Shown: positions 50,001-59,271, counted from the stretch's first letter. The stretch is DNA of 64,000 bases from Agelas oroides (GCA_949130485.1 OX422194.1:4352699-4416698), one strand, 5' to 3'. Made by a program: numbers and translations. The notes: generated by a model from the letters alone, not told the origin.

Positions 50001-53000
50001 TTTCCAAGTCCACTCGTGAGTCTCTCACTATCACAGTTCCATTATGAAGCCAGGTGTAGGTAGGAAGGGGATATCCACGTGCTAAGCAAGTGAGTTCAAT
50101 CTTCTCTCCAATGTCTACTATGGCGTTAGGTGGTGGGTACTCAAGGAAGGATGGGGGCACTGTGTGGGTGTGTGTGTGTGTGTGTGTGTGTATACATGAA
50201 AGGAGATGAAACCCAACCCAGCTCACTAGCATTTCAGAATCGCACTACTGTGTACATGCAGCCAAACTCACTATTTGCCTCCATATCAGCACAAAAATCC
50301 TTAGTGTCAATCAACATGTGGTGTGTAGCACCTTCAAACCTACTCACTGCCGAGCACCTTAGCACAAGGTGTCTCACCTTAGCACAAGGTGTCTCCTCTC
50401 GGTTGGTGTGGAATGGCTACTACAGTGTCTGCTGCGGAGTGGCTTACATGAATGCATGCTAATATCCGTCACACAAAATCTATCGTGCTTACTAAAACAG
50501 GAATGCAAACATCTGCCATGCTTAGAAATACAATTCCTCCTCGGTGCTGCAGTAGTGGAGCTAGCAGTCTCACTGTGGCCAGCAAAGTGCAGTCAGTGCA
50601 TGTCAGTGCATGTCAGTGCCAACAAAGTGAAGGCAGAGAGCTAGACAGAGTGGAGTGACAAAAAAGAAGCCCAAGGAAGTGGAGCCAGAAGAGTTCAGTC
50701 AACGCTTTCCAACACTAAGTGAGCGAAGACAAAGAGGCAAGCAGAGTGAAGCGAAAAGACAGCAACAGTGAAGTTATTACGCCATGCCATTTTGGGACTA
50801 GGCACTGCAGTACCTCGCTAATGTCTGCAAACTCCTCAAAAGTACGCTTTACCACTCTTCGTTCATACCTCGAGCTCTGGTCTTCAACGACAACTATGTA
50901 TGTGCCTTGCATGCGTGAGGCTTATTCTGTGCATGCATACACCTAGTATAAATGTTTATACACACCCTCCAGTGCAGGTGCTGACCCTTGGTGAGATGAC
51001 AAAGGGTTTAAGAAAGATCTAAATGTGGGCTAAAAGTTAACTGCTGGCACAGAAGCTTGTTGACTCAACAAGGCCAGGGAGGAAGCATGCAAGTATATGG
51101 GGCACCTGACCTATGACACATGCTATACTTACGTAGTACTGTAAGATGTGCGTCATACTTACGTAGTACTGTAAGATGTGCGTCGTACTTACGTAGTACT
51201 GTAAGATGTGCGTCATACTTACGTAGTACTGTAAGATGTGCGTCGTACTTACGTAGTACTGTAAGATGTGCGTCGTACTTACGTAGTACTGTAAGATGTG
51301 CGTCATACTTACGTAGTACTGTAAGATGTGCGTCGTACTTACGTAGTACTGTAAGATGTGTGTCATACTTACGTAGTACTGTAAGATGTGCGTCATACTT
51401 ACGTAGTACTGTAAGATGTGCGTCATACTTACGTAGTACTGTAAGATGTGCGTCGTACTTACGTAGTACTGTAAGATGTGCGTCGTACTTGCGTAGTACT
51501 GTAAGAGGTGTGTCATACTTACGTAGTACTGTAAGATGTGTGTCATACTTACGTAGTACTGTAAGAGGTGTGTCATACTTATGTAGTACTGTAAGATGTG
51601 CATCATACTTGCATAGTACTGTAAGATGTGCGTCATACTTACGTAGTACTGTAAGAGGTGTGTCATACTTATGTAGTACTGTAAGATGTGCATCATACTT
51701 GCATAGTACTGTAAGATGTGCGTCATACTTACGTAGTACTGTAAGATGTGCGTCGTACTTACGTAGTACTGTAAGAGGTGTGTCATACTTACGTAGTACT
51801 GTAAGATGTGCATCATACTTGCGTAGTACAGTAAGATGTGTGTCATACTTACGTAGTACTGTAAGATGTGCGTCATACTTACGTAGTACTGTAAGATGTG
51901 CATCATACTTGCGTAGTACTGTAAGATGTGTGTCATACTTACGTAGTACTGTAAGAGGTACTCCATCTGAAAGATAGAAGCCTACTCTGTTGGTGGCATT
52001 ACAGACATAGATGCCATTGTCAGCTAGTGAAACACTGGGGATGACCAGGTTCCCTGAGGGGAGGATCTGCCACCTGCTCCCACTCGTTATGTCCATTCCA
52101 TTGTGGGTCCAGGTGATGGTGGGAGGGGGGTGGCCACGGGCACTACAGTTCAGCATCGCCATGGTGCCATTCTTAACACGTGTTGGTTTAGGGCTTATTG
52201 CAAATGTGGGGCGAACTGTGTGTGTGTGTGTGTGTGTGCATGTGCGTGTGTGCATGCATGTGTGTGTGCGCGTGTGCATGCATGTGTGTGTGTGTGTGTG
52301 TGTGTGCGTGTGTGCATGCATGTGTGTGTGTGTGTGTGTGTGTGCGTGCATGCGTGTGTGTGTGTGTGTGTGTGTGCATGCATGTGTTTCAGTGGCCATG
52401 GTGAATATAAAACTGGTACCTGGTTCAGAGCCCCACTAAGTGCACATACCAATTCAACATACCTCCACCACACCTGATAACAATCCCCACTTGGTACTAT
52501 GTAAATACAGAGCTGAAATTTCTGACCCAATTTGGTGATAAAGGGTAGACTAAATGTTTTGAGTACAACTTCAAGATAAGAGGGACTCTGATAAGGTACA
52601 ATAACAGTAAAACAGTCAGGTCACAGACATCCATAGCCTATAAAATATCCTGTAATGGATGGTCTGTATGCTGTTGTTCAAGCCTTGACAGTCAGGTCAC
52701 AGACATCCATAGCCTATAAAATATCCTGTAATGGATGGTCTGTATGCTGTTGTTCAAGCCTTGAACAGCCCAAAATGTTCTGTTTTCCTAGTTAATAGAC
52801 AGATGCTGTATCATATTCACACACACACACACACACACCCCTAGGGCACATTTTGTTTTTCATTCCTATCCCTGCGTGACAGTTTCGTCCTTGACTATGA
52901 TCAATCAAATCCCAACTGGCCTACTAACTGCAATGAATGTTGGCAGGCCATCTTGGGGGGGAGTAGCACCAGCAAGATCGAATTACACTAACTAAGGTGG

Positions 53001-55332
53001 CCATTAGCACACACTTGGGAATTCCAACTATGACTTTAATCATAATGCATGTCATAGCAAGCAGGTGTGCACAGATACCTGTGTTTATAGCCACCATAAC
53101 TCTAACCAACATACATAACCAGAGACCATTCATTGTGGCATGCATTTGCAAAGTTAAGTTCATTCTAGATATGTACTAAACAAACTAGGGAGTAACAGAA
53201 CAATTGGACACATGGCAACCCCTACATCCGGAGGGTAACGATGGGGAACTAGAAACACCTCCAGTCATTTTCAGAAACCCAGCTGTGCTCTGTTTGTAAT
53301 AAAACAATAGAAACCAGCCATCCGTGTGGAGCACTGTGTACTGTACATGCCACTGGAGGAAGTTGGAAATGACTGCCCACGCCCAAGCCCATCCAAGATG
53401 CAACTTACAAACATTTGCAAACAAGAAGCCAAACGCTTGGCAACTCCAACCCCACATTCCTCCTCTAATGGAAATTAAACTTAGTAAGTAGCATTTTGTC
53501 TCAGCTCCAAAGTTTACAAACTGTAAAAGTCACCCGACTTCAACTCACACCCTGCCTGATAAATGAGGTATGCACTATTATCTATGACTCAACCCAGAGG
53601 AGATTGGAATCGGGCAATGAGGGTTAATGAGATTCATAGCCCTATTCTGTTCGGGTTTGAGTCCATTCAGATTCAGGCCCACAGTGAAATGTGAAATCGA
53701 TTTACACAATGGTACCCTCGCTTGCTCGGAACAAAACTCGCTCAGTGGATACTGCCAGGTGAGCTCTAGATGACCCGCTATGGCATTTTATGATGCGCAG
53801 AATAGTCTGAGCATATTCCCAAGGAACCGCTCAAATGCTTCATTCATAACAAAGGATTATAGCGGGCGATCTAGAGCTCACCTGGCACAGGGTGAGTGTC
53901 ATTTCAAACAAGCGAGGGCGCCGTTGTGTAAATCGATAAATTACTAGCTTCCAACCTCCTCTGGACTCAACCCATGTCAACTATTTTTGACGGAGGTATG
54001 CAGTCAAACATCATACACCCATTTGAGCTGTCCCGGATGTCAATTAACAGGAGACATAACAACTTACTGAGGACCTCCACAGTGGCCGGGGCTGACTGCA
54101 CCATGACCCTGTTAGAGTTGACCACATTGGATGCATTACACCAATACACACCAGCTAGGTCTTCGGTGGCCCTTTCGAATGTGAGTCGGTCACCCATGAC
54201 CTTCGCCCCCTGTGGTAAGAACAGCTTCCCTTTTCTGAACCATTCAACACTGGGAGTTGGTAGGCCACGGGTAACACACAGTAGGAAGAAGCTGTCACCC
54301 TTATTAACGGACGTGTTGGAAGGAGGGATGATAATGGTGGGAGAGCGAGCTGGATGAGTGAAGTGAGGGAAGTAGAGAGAGTGTGTAAGTCTACAGTCCA
54401 TAAACTTGGTTAACAATATGACAGGAGAATGTGTACAAGTATAGGACACAGGGTGAAGACATGAGTAAAGTTTGTACTTCACTTCATGCCAAGTCTGAGG
54501 AAGTCCTACTCAGCAGTGAGTGATGACATGTCTGCCTGACACACTGACTGACAATGCAGTATTTGAGTTGCAAGTACTGTGTGGAGAGCTACTGCCAGGC
54601 TAGGCTTGTTTCCAGACCTCACCTAGCATGTAAAACACTTTCAGTACAACACAATTCCTTCTCTGTGTATGCTACTGAAAGTGATCAGTACTGGGGTTGG
54701 TTTTGGGTCTGGGTCCAGGGCTGAGACTAACACCAGGAAGAGGCAAAGAAGATGAAGTTTCCATCGCTCATTCCATGCTAGTGGTACTACTCGTGCTCTT
54801 ATCAGACACTTCCTCAACATACACACTGTTCTGATTGCTGTGTGTGTGGTATCCTCTGTTCTCTGGAACAATTCACTGTACATTTGTAATAACAGTTCGC
54901 TTAGGCTCGCTCCCACAATGTTTACATTCGCCTAGCAGCATGTAAACTATTTCATTCATATGAGGAAGTGCAGTTACTTAAACACTCCACAATGAAAGAA
55001 GCAGTTGACAAACAAACACAGATCATAATAGCCATTGTCAGCCTCCAGGAAACTCACAGTAAACTGTCAGTGTTGTAGATGCATGCGCCCTTGAGTCTAC
55101 ATGACATGAGATATTTGACCCACTCCAACCAGTAGGGACTGCCATGAGTGTAATACTGCTCCTGTGGCGGGAGCTCTCGATAAACCCAGGCAGTGCTTCT
55201 CCATTTCGCTGCCATGTGATGTTGGCCCCCTGTCCATAATGAGTGCAGTTGAATGTAATATTCTGCCCATCATATATTTCTGCTGGGTCTGGACAGATTG
55301 TAGGTTCTATTATCATAGATACTTGACCTGCA

Positions 55333-55363
<31 letters not shown>

Positions 55364-55375
55364 GTGTGTGTGTGT

Positions 55376-55458
<83 letters not shown>

Positions 55459-55471
55459 TGTGAGAGCATGC

Positions 55472-55502
<31 letters not shown>

Positions 55503-58500
55503 TGTGTGGAGACAAACACACCGACATTTAACACCAATATACAGACCCTTTAATCAACCTATGTATATACTTCGAAGGTAAATTTTAGCATAAATAAAAT
55601 CATTCAATCAGTCAGTTGAATTTTTGCCTGTCAACTAGTCAGTACTGAGTTTTACATGTAATTTCATCACCATGCACTAGTATTGTGGTGACACTATGAT
55701 GGCCAGCCGAGTTGCAAGTGTCATGGAAGGCCAGGTTCAGTCAGGTTCAGTGAGAATTTCAACAAATGAAGGTTGCAGACAATCAATCAGTCATACGTGT
55801 GTTAGTGATTATCCTCTAGTCATTCTGGTCCCAGAACATGCGATGTCGCATAATGTAACCATCACTATATGCAGGAAACATCCTTATACTGTTAAAATAC
55901 ATTGAAAATAAGGAAATTATACCTATGGAATTATTGGATATACGTTTTGGGATATACACAAGCTCAACAAACTGTGAAATGGGCATGAAATGTGTACGTA
56001 TTCAATCATGTCCCTCACTAGGCAACCAACTCCCCAGGTGTAGTAAGCAAGCAGATGTTGGAGGGTGGCTAACAAGTTTCATGGCCCATTTCCCCCATTG
56101 GGATACCTCAATACTGCAATTCATGATGCAAGATGTGATGAATAGCGCTGTCATTCTAACCCCCCTACAAAGGCATTGTCAGTACATCAATCTTGCATGT
56201 TTTCCTACCGTGCAAGGGTAGAGAAACTTTAGGGGAGGGGGAAGCCAGCAGAGATGTTGGTGAGTAAGAGCAGGCAACCGACAACAAGTAGTACTATGAG
56301 GCCATTTGTAACGATAAGGTTTTACTGAAGTACTTCTGACATCACATCAACAAGAAAGTTGCTGGGAATTTGAAGTCAGTGCATCACCCAACTAGTCAAA
56401 CCATACAAGAGCACGATTGAGGCTTTGGGGAGTTCCAGTGACAGGCACATGTACTAATGTCAACACAGTCAACCATTGCCTCAATTACTACACACCACCG
56501 ATACCAGCCACACCCTTTCACATGAGTCAGCACTACGAAACTAGCCTCATTCCCAGGCCCCACCCGAAAATCGGGAAAAGGCCTGGTCACACTTGAAAAA
56601 ATCCCCGTATGTGCTGTATCAGCAGTCTTTGTTTGGATAGACGCATCACATTCGTCCATTACCAGTTACTAAATTCTTGACACATGAAAGTGGTAGACTC
56701 ATTCCAAGACCACTTGAAAATGAGAATGTGGCCAGCATACTTTTCGTAAACCTCAAATTTCAGAAACTTAGAGCGTAGTTACGCTTGCTAGGCTCTCTTG
56801 CCTCACAGGATTTGCCTGTAGTCGCTCCATAGCAAGATCTGTTCATCTATTCTGTAATGCCATCATCAACAGTAGCTGGCTACCACATGATCACGTAAGG
56901 TACGGAAAAATCGGGAAAGGGGCCTGGTCACAGTTGCAAGCTTTCTAGTATGTGCTGAGTCAGCATACTATGTAACTTTTTGGGCGAGGCCTGGGGATGA
57001 GGCTACTACAAAACTACAAAGGGTATGCAAGCATGAAAGCTATTTTTCTATGTACCACTACTAATAGTTCTGTTATGAATAGCAATATTACCAATGGAAA
57101 CCATTACTATCAAGTAATAGCAATATTATTATTATTAGACACACGCCAAGAGAAGGCGCAAAAGATGCTAAATACAATAAATTAAATTAATGATACAAAG
57201 AGACTCAGCTAGCTAAAGGGTGCTAATATAGTTCACAAGTAATAGTTATATCCCTCCCTGGGGAGTGGTCATTTTACTGTGCAAGACCACACCCCAGGGA
57301 GGGATATAACTATTATATAACCTGTTACCTAGGCAACATCACTGTACAAGAGAGATATGGGCAACATTCTTAGATGTTGCCTGGGTAAAGGGTTATATTG
57401 TACTCAAGATCACATTTCTTAAAGCCAGGAATGTAATAGTAGTCACTCCTAATTTCTCTTATTAATTGTGCAATTGTATCATCTAAATGACTGTACAACT
57501 TGATGTGCCTGTGGCCGTAAAGATGGTTATAACCAAGAAAGCACCAGGGTACAGACTCAGCATCATAGAATACTGTTCGTACAAGTGGGGAAGGGCATCT
57601 TTTGGCTGCCTTCATACGATTCTTACACCTCTGATATACTATATTGTAGAGACTCTGCACAGATGCAATATTACCAATGGAAACCATTACTATCAAGTAA
57701 TGGTTAGCATGCACCTGTTACATAAAAGCATGCAAATGTGAACAAAAACATCTCGGTGGGAAAACATTACCTCACTCCTGTAGGGACCTCAAGAGTTAGA
57801 GGAAATATACCTGCTCTGTAACACATTTCTGCAAGGCCCTTTCACACTGTCAGCAGTGACTTGACAGCAGTAGGTACCGTAGGCACTCTAAATATGCGCC
57901 ACTCTAATTTCACATCAAAAATAACAGTACAGAAGCTATATTTTCTAATTTTGTGTCAATTGGCCAAAAAATTGAACAAGGATACATTCTAATGTTGCGT
58001 CGTTGATATTGTTGTTCCACAAGCAGAACGTGCTCACAGTGCGCATTTATCACAAACGCAAGCGAAAAAAGTTGCAACAACAAGGTATCTCTTTAAGTGG
58101 AAAGTTACATTCAAATGCATACCTGGAACCCCGAGCTGGGCGAGGTTGCTATTGCTGTGTGAAAAGGAACGAATTCTCACAACCGCCACGCTGTAGCTAT
58201 TTTTTTTTTGCTGAAAATGGGTGGTGTGATCATAGCCAAAATAACTGAACTACGCTAGCAAAGTGACTTACCGCAGGGTAAGGCAAATCATACACTGGAT
58301 TACAAGAGGAAGTCGAGGGAGTACGGGTTGAAAGCTCAGAGGTACTTGGAAATAACATTCCAGCATGATACTAATTCGGTTACATAACAGATAACTGAAT
58401 TAATTCCAATCATTGAATGCACACTCCCTCTGATATCCTCTATATATGGATTAGCCCATGTTTCACACTTCCAGAATTAAAGTGGGAGAAATCCTGGTAA

Positions 58501-59271
58501 AATTCTTCGTGTGCACCAATACACACAGCTATCGGGAGGCATAGCAACAATCTCAAAGCAGTCTTTCATATGCATGTCGATGTTACGTACTGCAGGAGAT
58601 TTAATGTGCTGCAGTAATCACTTGAGATTTAACTTGACTACTTGCCTTACATGCGGATAGAAAGATGCAATTTCTCTGGAATGTGTCATGCCTCCAGATG
58701 TCCATCTGATACGCATCACTGCACGTGGCAGGCCTTTTCCCACTTTAACAATGCATGCAGGGTTGAAGGCCCAGTATGAGGCTAATACTATCACCATTTA
58801 GTAGCTACTATTATAGTGTCACTTTCACCTAAAAAATGTGAAAATTTGCTCAACACATTCCACGTACTAAGTAGTGACTGAAATTTACACAACACTCTGA
58901 ACATAGTTTACATTGTACCCTAACAGAAACATGACTTCCGCCATGGCACATGCACATGCAGCTGCTCATATCATCTACACAGAGTTTGGTGATAGAGGTC
59001 TTATTTCACAAACAAAAACATACTGTAATGATAACACGTAACTCGCTACGAGTCAGCATCTTTCACAACTTGGAACAAGCGATTGCATAACTAAACACCA
59101 CTAAGGAAAGGACTAGGGCGTTAGCTCAGTCCTGCGTGGTATACAGTCGAGGTTGCGCTACTGCTACAACTCACCGCTGGAAGTAGCTCTCGAAGCTTCA
59201 GATCGCACAGCACTGCTCGCATAGAACACCAGCACTACGGCTAGAACACAGACAATCGAACAGCGCTCCAT
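30483..59271 (-). CDS. receptor-type tyrosine-protein phosphatase, LAR-like (type IIA)
   Basis: 34 coding exons, high to low: 59271-59175, 55327-55058, 54349-54068, 52215-51943, 50159-49890, 49623-49336, 48527-48439, 47614-47410, 45882-45592, 44524-44347, 44239-44115, 43995-43802, 43501-43187, 42964-42844, 42613-42204, 41340-41175, 40850-40778, 40656-40337, 40241-40079, 39299-39193, 38691-38429, 38006-37970, 37860-37763, 37601-37476, 36351-36189, 35657-35524, 35369-35211, 34131-34038, 33844-33768, 33301-33167, 32722-32591, 32360-32206, 31460-31325, 30875-30483. The sum is 6,339 nt (2,112 residues plus stop) and every junction phase matches. Layout: signal peptide, 4 Ig, 8 FN3, membrane-proximal region, TM, D1, D2, Ser-rich tail. 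Vertebrate LAR/PTPRD/PTPRS have 3 Ig and up to 8 FN3. The family removes phosphate from tyrosines in adhesion and cytoskeletal signalling. The 44115 donor is weak (alternative at 44121, same phase). Confidence 0.93.
30876..31324 (-). other. last intron of the receptor phosphatase
   Basis: Non-coding, with a partial 'ctagccttattcccaggccc' MITE end at 30927-30946. The region around 31105 (attcatcacagcaagctt) reappears next to the pseudogene at about 3954-3971. Confidence 0.6.
31325..34131 (-). CDS. receptor phosphatase exons 28-33, membrane-distal domain D2
   Basis: Landmarks: [60 protein letters not shown], and [13 protein letters not shown]. As usual for type IIA receptors, the WPD Asp is replaced by Glu in D2, while Cys and Arg of the CX5R loop are kept. 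D2 is therefore expected to be weak or regulatory. The Tyr of the KNRY motif is retained; vertebrate LAR-family D2 usually has Leu there. Confidence 0.9.
31461..32205 (-). other. receptor phosphatase intron, nothing recognised
   Basis: Non-coding; no repeat or hairpin that I can support. Confidence 0.4.
32361..32520. repeat. purine/pyrimidine-rich tract at an acceptor
   Basis: On the coding (minus) strand this is a long CT-rich tract directly upstream of the acceptor of exon 32360-32206. It acts as a very long polypyrimidine tract. Confidence 0.75.
33302..35210 (-). other. receptor phosphatase introns around exons 33768-33844 and 34038-34131
   Basis: Apart from those two exons this is intronic. 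It contains CT-rich plus-strand tracts (34198-34290, 35080-35205) and the MITE at 34465-34936. Confidence 0.55.
34465..34936. mobile_element. MITE with TACCGTAGATCTGGAAA ends
   Basis: The left end accgtagatctggaaata and right end ttccagatctacggtgta are inverted copies. About 470 bp, non-coding, inside a receptor phosphatase intron. Confidence 0.75.
35211..39299 (-). CDS. receptor phosphatase exons 20-27, juxtamembrane and catalytic domain D1
   Basis: Landmarks in order: [11 protein letters not shown] (pTyr-recognition loop), [42 protein letters not shown] (WPD loop with the catalytic Asp), and [14 protein letters not shown] split across exons 36351 and 35657 (CX5R loop with nucleophile Cys and Arg). 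A Gln-containing QTE segment follows. All catalytic residues are present, so D1 should be active. Confidence 0.93.
35658..36130. repeat. (GT)n followed by (GGGA)n microsatellites
   Basis: 35658-35822 is a (GT)n tract; on the coding strand it is (CA)n ending at the acceptor of exon 35657. 35940-36130 is an almost pure (GGGA)n tract. Long open frames across both are low-complexity artefacts. Confidence 0.95.
36352..37475 (-). other. receptor phosphatase intron, nothing recognised
   Basis: Only short spurious open frames; no repeat of note. Confidence 0.5.
37602..37682. repeat. (GT)n microsatellite at an acceptor
   Basis: On the coding strand it is (CA)n running straight into the AG of exon 37601-37476. 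Confidence 0.9.
38692..38960. repeat. GA-rich (coding strand CT-rich) tract with short tandem units
   Basis: Includes two copies of a 'ggaatggagggaaaacagag' unit. It lies directly upstream of the acceptor of exon 38691 on the coding strand. Confidence 0.85.
39300..40078 (-). other. receptor phosphatase intron with a hairpin MITE
   Basis: Intron between the TM exon and the juxtamembrane exon. It contains the hairpin element at 39706-39824; nothing else recognised. Confidence 0.6.
39706..39824. mobile_element. hairpin MITE, TAGCCTCGTTCCC family
   Basis: The arms agcctcgttccccggccctc and gagggcctgggaacgaggct, continued by tagcttcccgtcgcttgcag and its complement, make a hairpin of about 119 bases with a short loop. 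Related ends (ctcattcccaggc) occur at 6640, 8431, 30927, 56541 and 57000. Confidence 0.8.
40079..40850 (-). CDS. receptor phosphatase exons 17-19, membrane-proximal region and TM helix
   Basis: Exon 40850-40778 and exon 40656-40337 encode an extracellular region with [10 protein letters not shown], a possible basic cleavage site, and [14 protein letters not shown], resembling the LAR-type membrane-proximal segment. Exon 40241-40079 holds the TM helix ([20 protein letters not shown]) followed by CCCC and basic residues. The Cys cluster at the inner face could be palmitoylated (inference). Confidence 0.85.
40851..41062. repeat. (GT)n with GCATGT variants
   Basis: On the coding strand a (CA)n tract ends at the acceptor of exon 40850-40778. 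Long open frames on both strands are artefacts. Confidence 0.92.
41175..49623 (-). CDS. receptor phosphatase exons 6-16, eight FN3 domains
   Basis: FN3 borders are phase 1. FN3-1 is one exon (49623-49336); FN3-2 is two (48527, 47614); FN3-3 is one (45882); FN3-4 is two (44524, 44239); FN3-5 is 43995 plus the first part of 43501; FN3-6 is the rest of 43501 plus 42964; FN3-7 fills most of 42613; FN3-8 is the end of 42613 plus 41340. Typical signatures: [89 protein letters not shown]3-5 and FN3-6 share [16 protein letters not shown], a recent domain duplication. The border introns between 5/6 and 7/8 have been lost, fusing domain halves. Confidence 0.88.
41341..42203 (-). other. receptor phosphatase intron inside FN3-8
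   Basis: Non-coding. The open frame extends upstream of the true acceptor at 41340, but only that acceptor gives phase 0 with the preceding exon. Confidence 0.6.
43697..43742. mobile_element. solo MITE end, CCGTATAACCGGAAG type
   Basis: Resembles the terminal sequence of the element at 62228-62848 (taccatataaccagaaatgt). No second end was found here. Confidence 0.45.
44525..45591 (-). other. receptor phosphatase intron, nothing recognised
   Basis: Contains a short direct repeat (cactcatc.ctcatgcacata near 45407 and 45486). No coding content. Confidence 0.5.
45883..47409 (-). other. receptor phosphatase intron between FN3-2 and FN3-3
   Basis: The 3' end on the coding strand (45883-45960) is CT-rich. 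The rest is unremarkable, and I see no exon in it. Confidence 0.5.
47615..48438 (-). other. receptor phosphatase intron inside FN3-2
   Basis: Splits FN3-2 in phase 0; no recognisable content. Confidence 0.5.
48553..48793. repeat. (GGAGA)n microsatellite, about 45 units
   Basis: Nearly perfect GGAGA/GGGGA pentanucleotide array. On the coding strand it is (TCTCC)n about 25 bases upstream of the acceptor of exon 48527. Confidence 0.95.
49630..49687. repeat. (GGGAGA)n tract at an acceptor
   Basis: On the coding strand (TCTCCC)n lies just upstream of the acceptor of FN3-1. Confidence 0.9.
49890..55327 (-). CDS. receptor phosphatase exons 2-5, four Ig domains
   Basis: Each Ig domain sits on one phase 1-1 exon (55327, 54349, 52215, 50159), the classical shuffled-module layout. 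Cys and Trp landmarks are present in all four: FNCTH with ITWQRNG and SCHVDS; LLCVTRG with VEWFRKG and YWCNASN; LNCSARG with ITWTHNG and YVCNATN; LTCLARG with YTWLHNG and YTCVARN. In LAR receptors these domains bind heparan sulfate and adhesion partners. The 3' end of the third Ig exon is repeated as a 28-unit minisatellite. Confidence 0.92.
50160..51120 (-). other. receptor phosphatase intron after the minisatellite
   Basis: Contains (GT)n at 50161-50192, on the acceptor of the fourth Ig exon, and a 20-base tandem duplication at 50356-50396 (caccttagcacaaggtgtct). The minus-strand open frame 50715-50912 has no recognisable domain. Confidence 0.55.
51121..51960 (-). repeat. 28 x 30-bp minisatellite made of a repeated exon end plus 5' splice site
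   Basis: Period exactly 30. On the coding strand each unit reads CTTACAGTACTAC then GTAAGTATGAC and a short spacer, which is the last exon bases and the donor of the third Ig exon (exon end 51943). 21 units keep the GT donor, five have GC (units starting 51481, 51601, 51691, 51811, 51901) and two have AT (51571, 51661). Read in the exon frame, each unit encodes ten residues of the form [10 protein letters not shown] or a variant, with no stop throughout. Because the period is a multiple of three, use of any unit's donor keeps phase 1 with the next exon. The plus-strand open frame across the array is antisense. Confidence 0.95.
52216..52385. repeat. (GT)n with GCATGCAT variants
   Basis: (CA)n on the coding strand, ending at the acceptor of the third Ig exon. 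That exon is thus flanked by a microsatellite at its acceptor and a minisatellite at its donor. Confidence 0.92.
52613..52764. repeat. 76-bp exact or near-exact tandem duplication
   Basis: Two adjacent copies run from cagtcaggtcacagacatcc to ttgttcaagccttga with no difference that I can see, so it is recent. Confidence 0.9.
53587..53968. mobile_element. MITE with long inverted ends
   Basis: The ends gactcaacccagaggagatt and, reversed, gagtccagaggaggttggaa match. Inner arms: atcgatttacacaa, cctcgcttg and aggtgagctctaga with their complements near 53880-53937. Non-coding. Confidence 0.75.
54350..55057 (-). other. receptor phosphatase intron between Ig1 and Ig2
   Basis: No repeat or exon recognised. 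An open frame at 54641-54916 has a signal-like hydrophobic stretch but no splice fit. Confidence 0.45.
55328..55506. repeat. (GT)n microsatellite with GAGT interruptions
   Basis: (CA)n on the coding strand, ending with ATGCAG at the acceptor of the first Ig exon. Confidence 0.93.
56541..57004. mobile_element. MITE, CTAGCCTCATTCCCAGGC family
   Basis: The left end ctagcctcattcccaggccc and the reversed right end gtagcctcatccccaggcct match. Internal repeats of 'cgggaaa.ggcctggtcaca' lie near both ends. About 460 bp, non-coding. Confidence 0.75.
57241..57396. repeat. two adjacent hairpins
   Basis: The first (57241-57314) pairs aatagttatatccctccctg with its complement plus gtggtc/gaccac. The second (57316-57396) pairs ataacctgttacctaggcaa-type sequence with the strand around 57373-57396. 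Probably nested or abutting MITE ends. Confidence 0.75.
57370..57714 (-). other. unassigned 114-codon open frame in an intron
   Basis: Non-repetitive, balanced composition, one third aromatic or basic ([38 protein letters not shown]). No known family recognised. Its 3' end runs into a hairpin arm, so it may be part of a mobile element or a captured gene fragment. It lies on the same strand as the host gene, but I see no splice fit. Confidence 0.3.
59175..59271 (-). CDS. receptor phosphatase exon 1, signal peptide
   Basis: ATG at 59271 begins a classic signal sequence ([20 protein letters not shown]) followed by a short mature segment; donor after 59175 in phase 1. The next exon is 3.8 kb away. 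The start lies 223 bases downstream of the EDF1 stop, so the promoter region is short or overlaps the EDF1 3' end. Confidence 0.88.

Larger units (their letters stand above)
52386..54067 (-). other. receptor phosphatase intron between Ig2 and Ig3
   Basis: Contains the 76-bp tandem duplication at 52613-52764 and the MITE at 53587-53968. No exon supported. Confidence 0.6.
55507..59174 (-). other. large first intron of the receptor phosphatase
   Basis: Contains the MITE at 56541-57004, the hairpins at 57241-57396, two copies of a 40-base repeat (57070-57118 and 57664-57704, gcaatattaccaatggaaac), and an unassigned minus-strand open frame at 57370-57714. No exon joins in phase 1 between 59175 and 55327 that I can recognise. 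Confidence 0.6.

Noticed and set aside
49722..50658. Several plus-strand frames of 68-110 codons
   Set aside because: Antisense or intronic; no domains and no splice pattern on the plus strand.
51120..51977. 285-codon plus-strand frame of [10 protein letters not shown] repeats
   Set aside because: Antisense shadow of the 30-bp minisatellite; no gene features.
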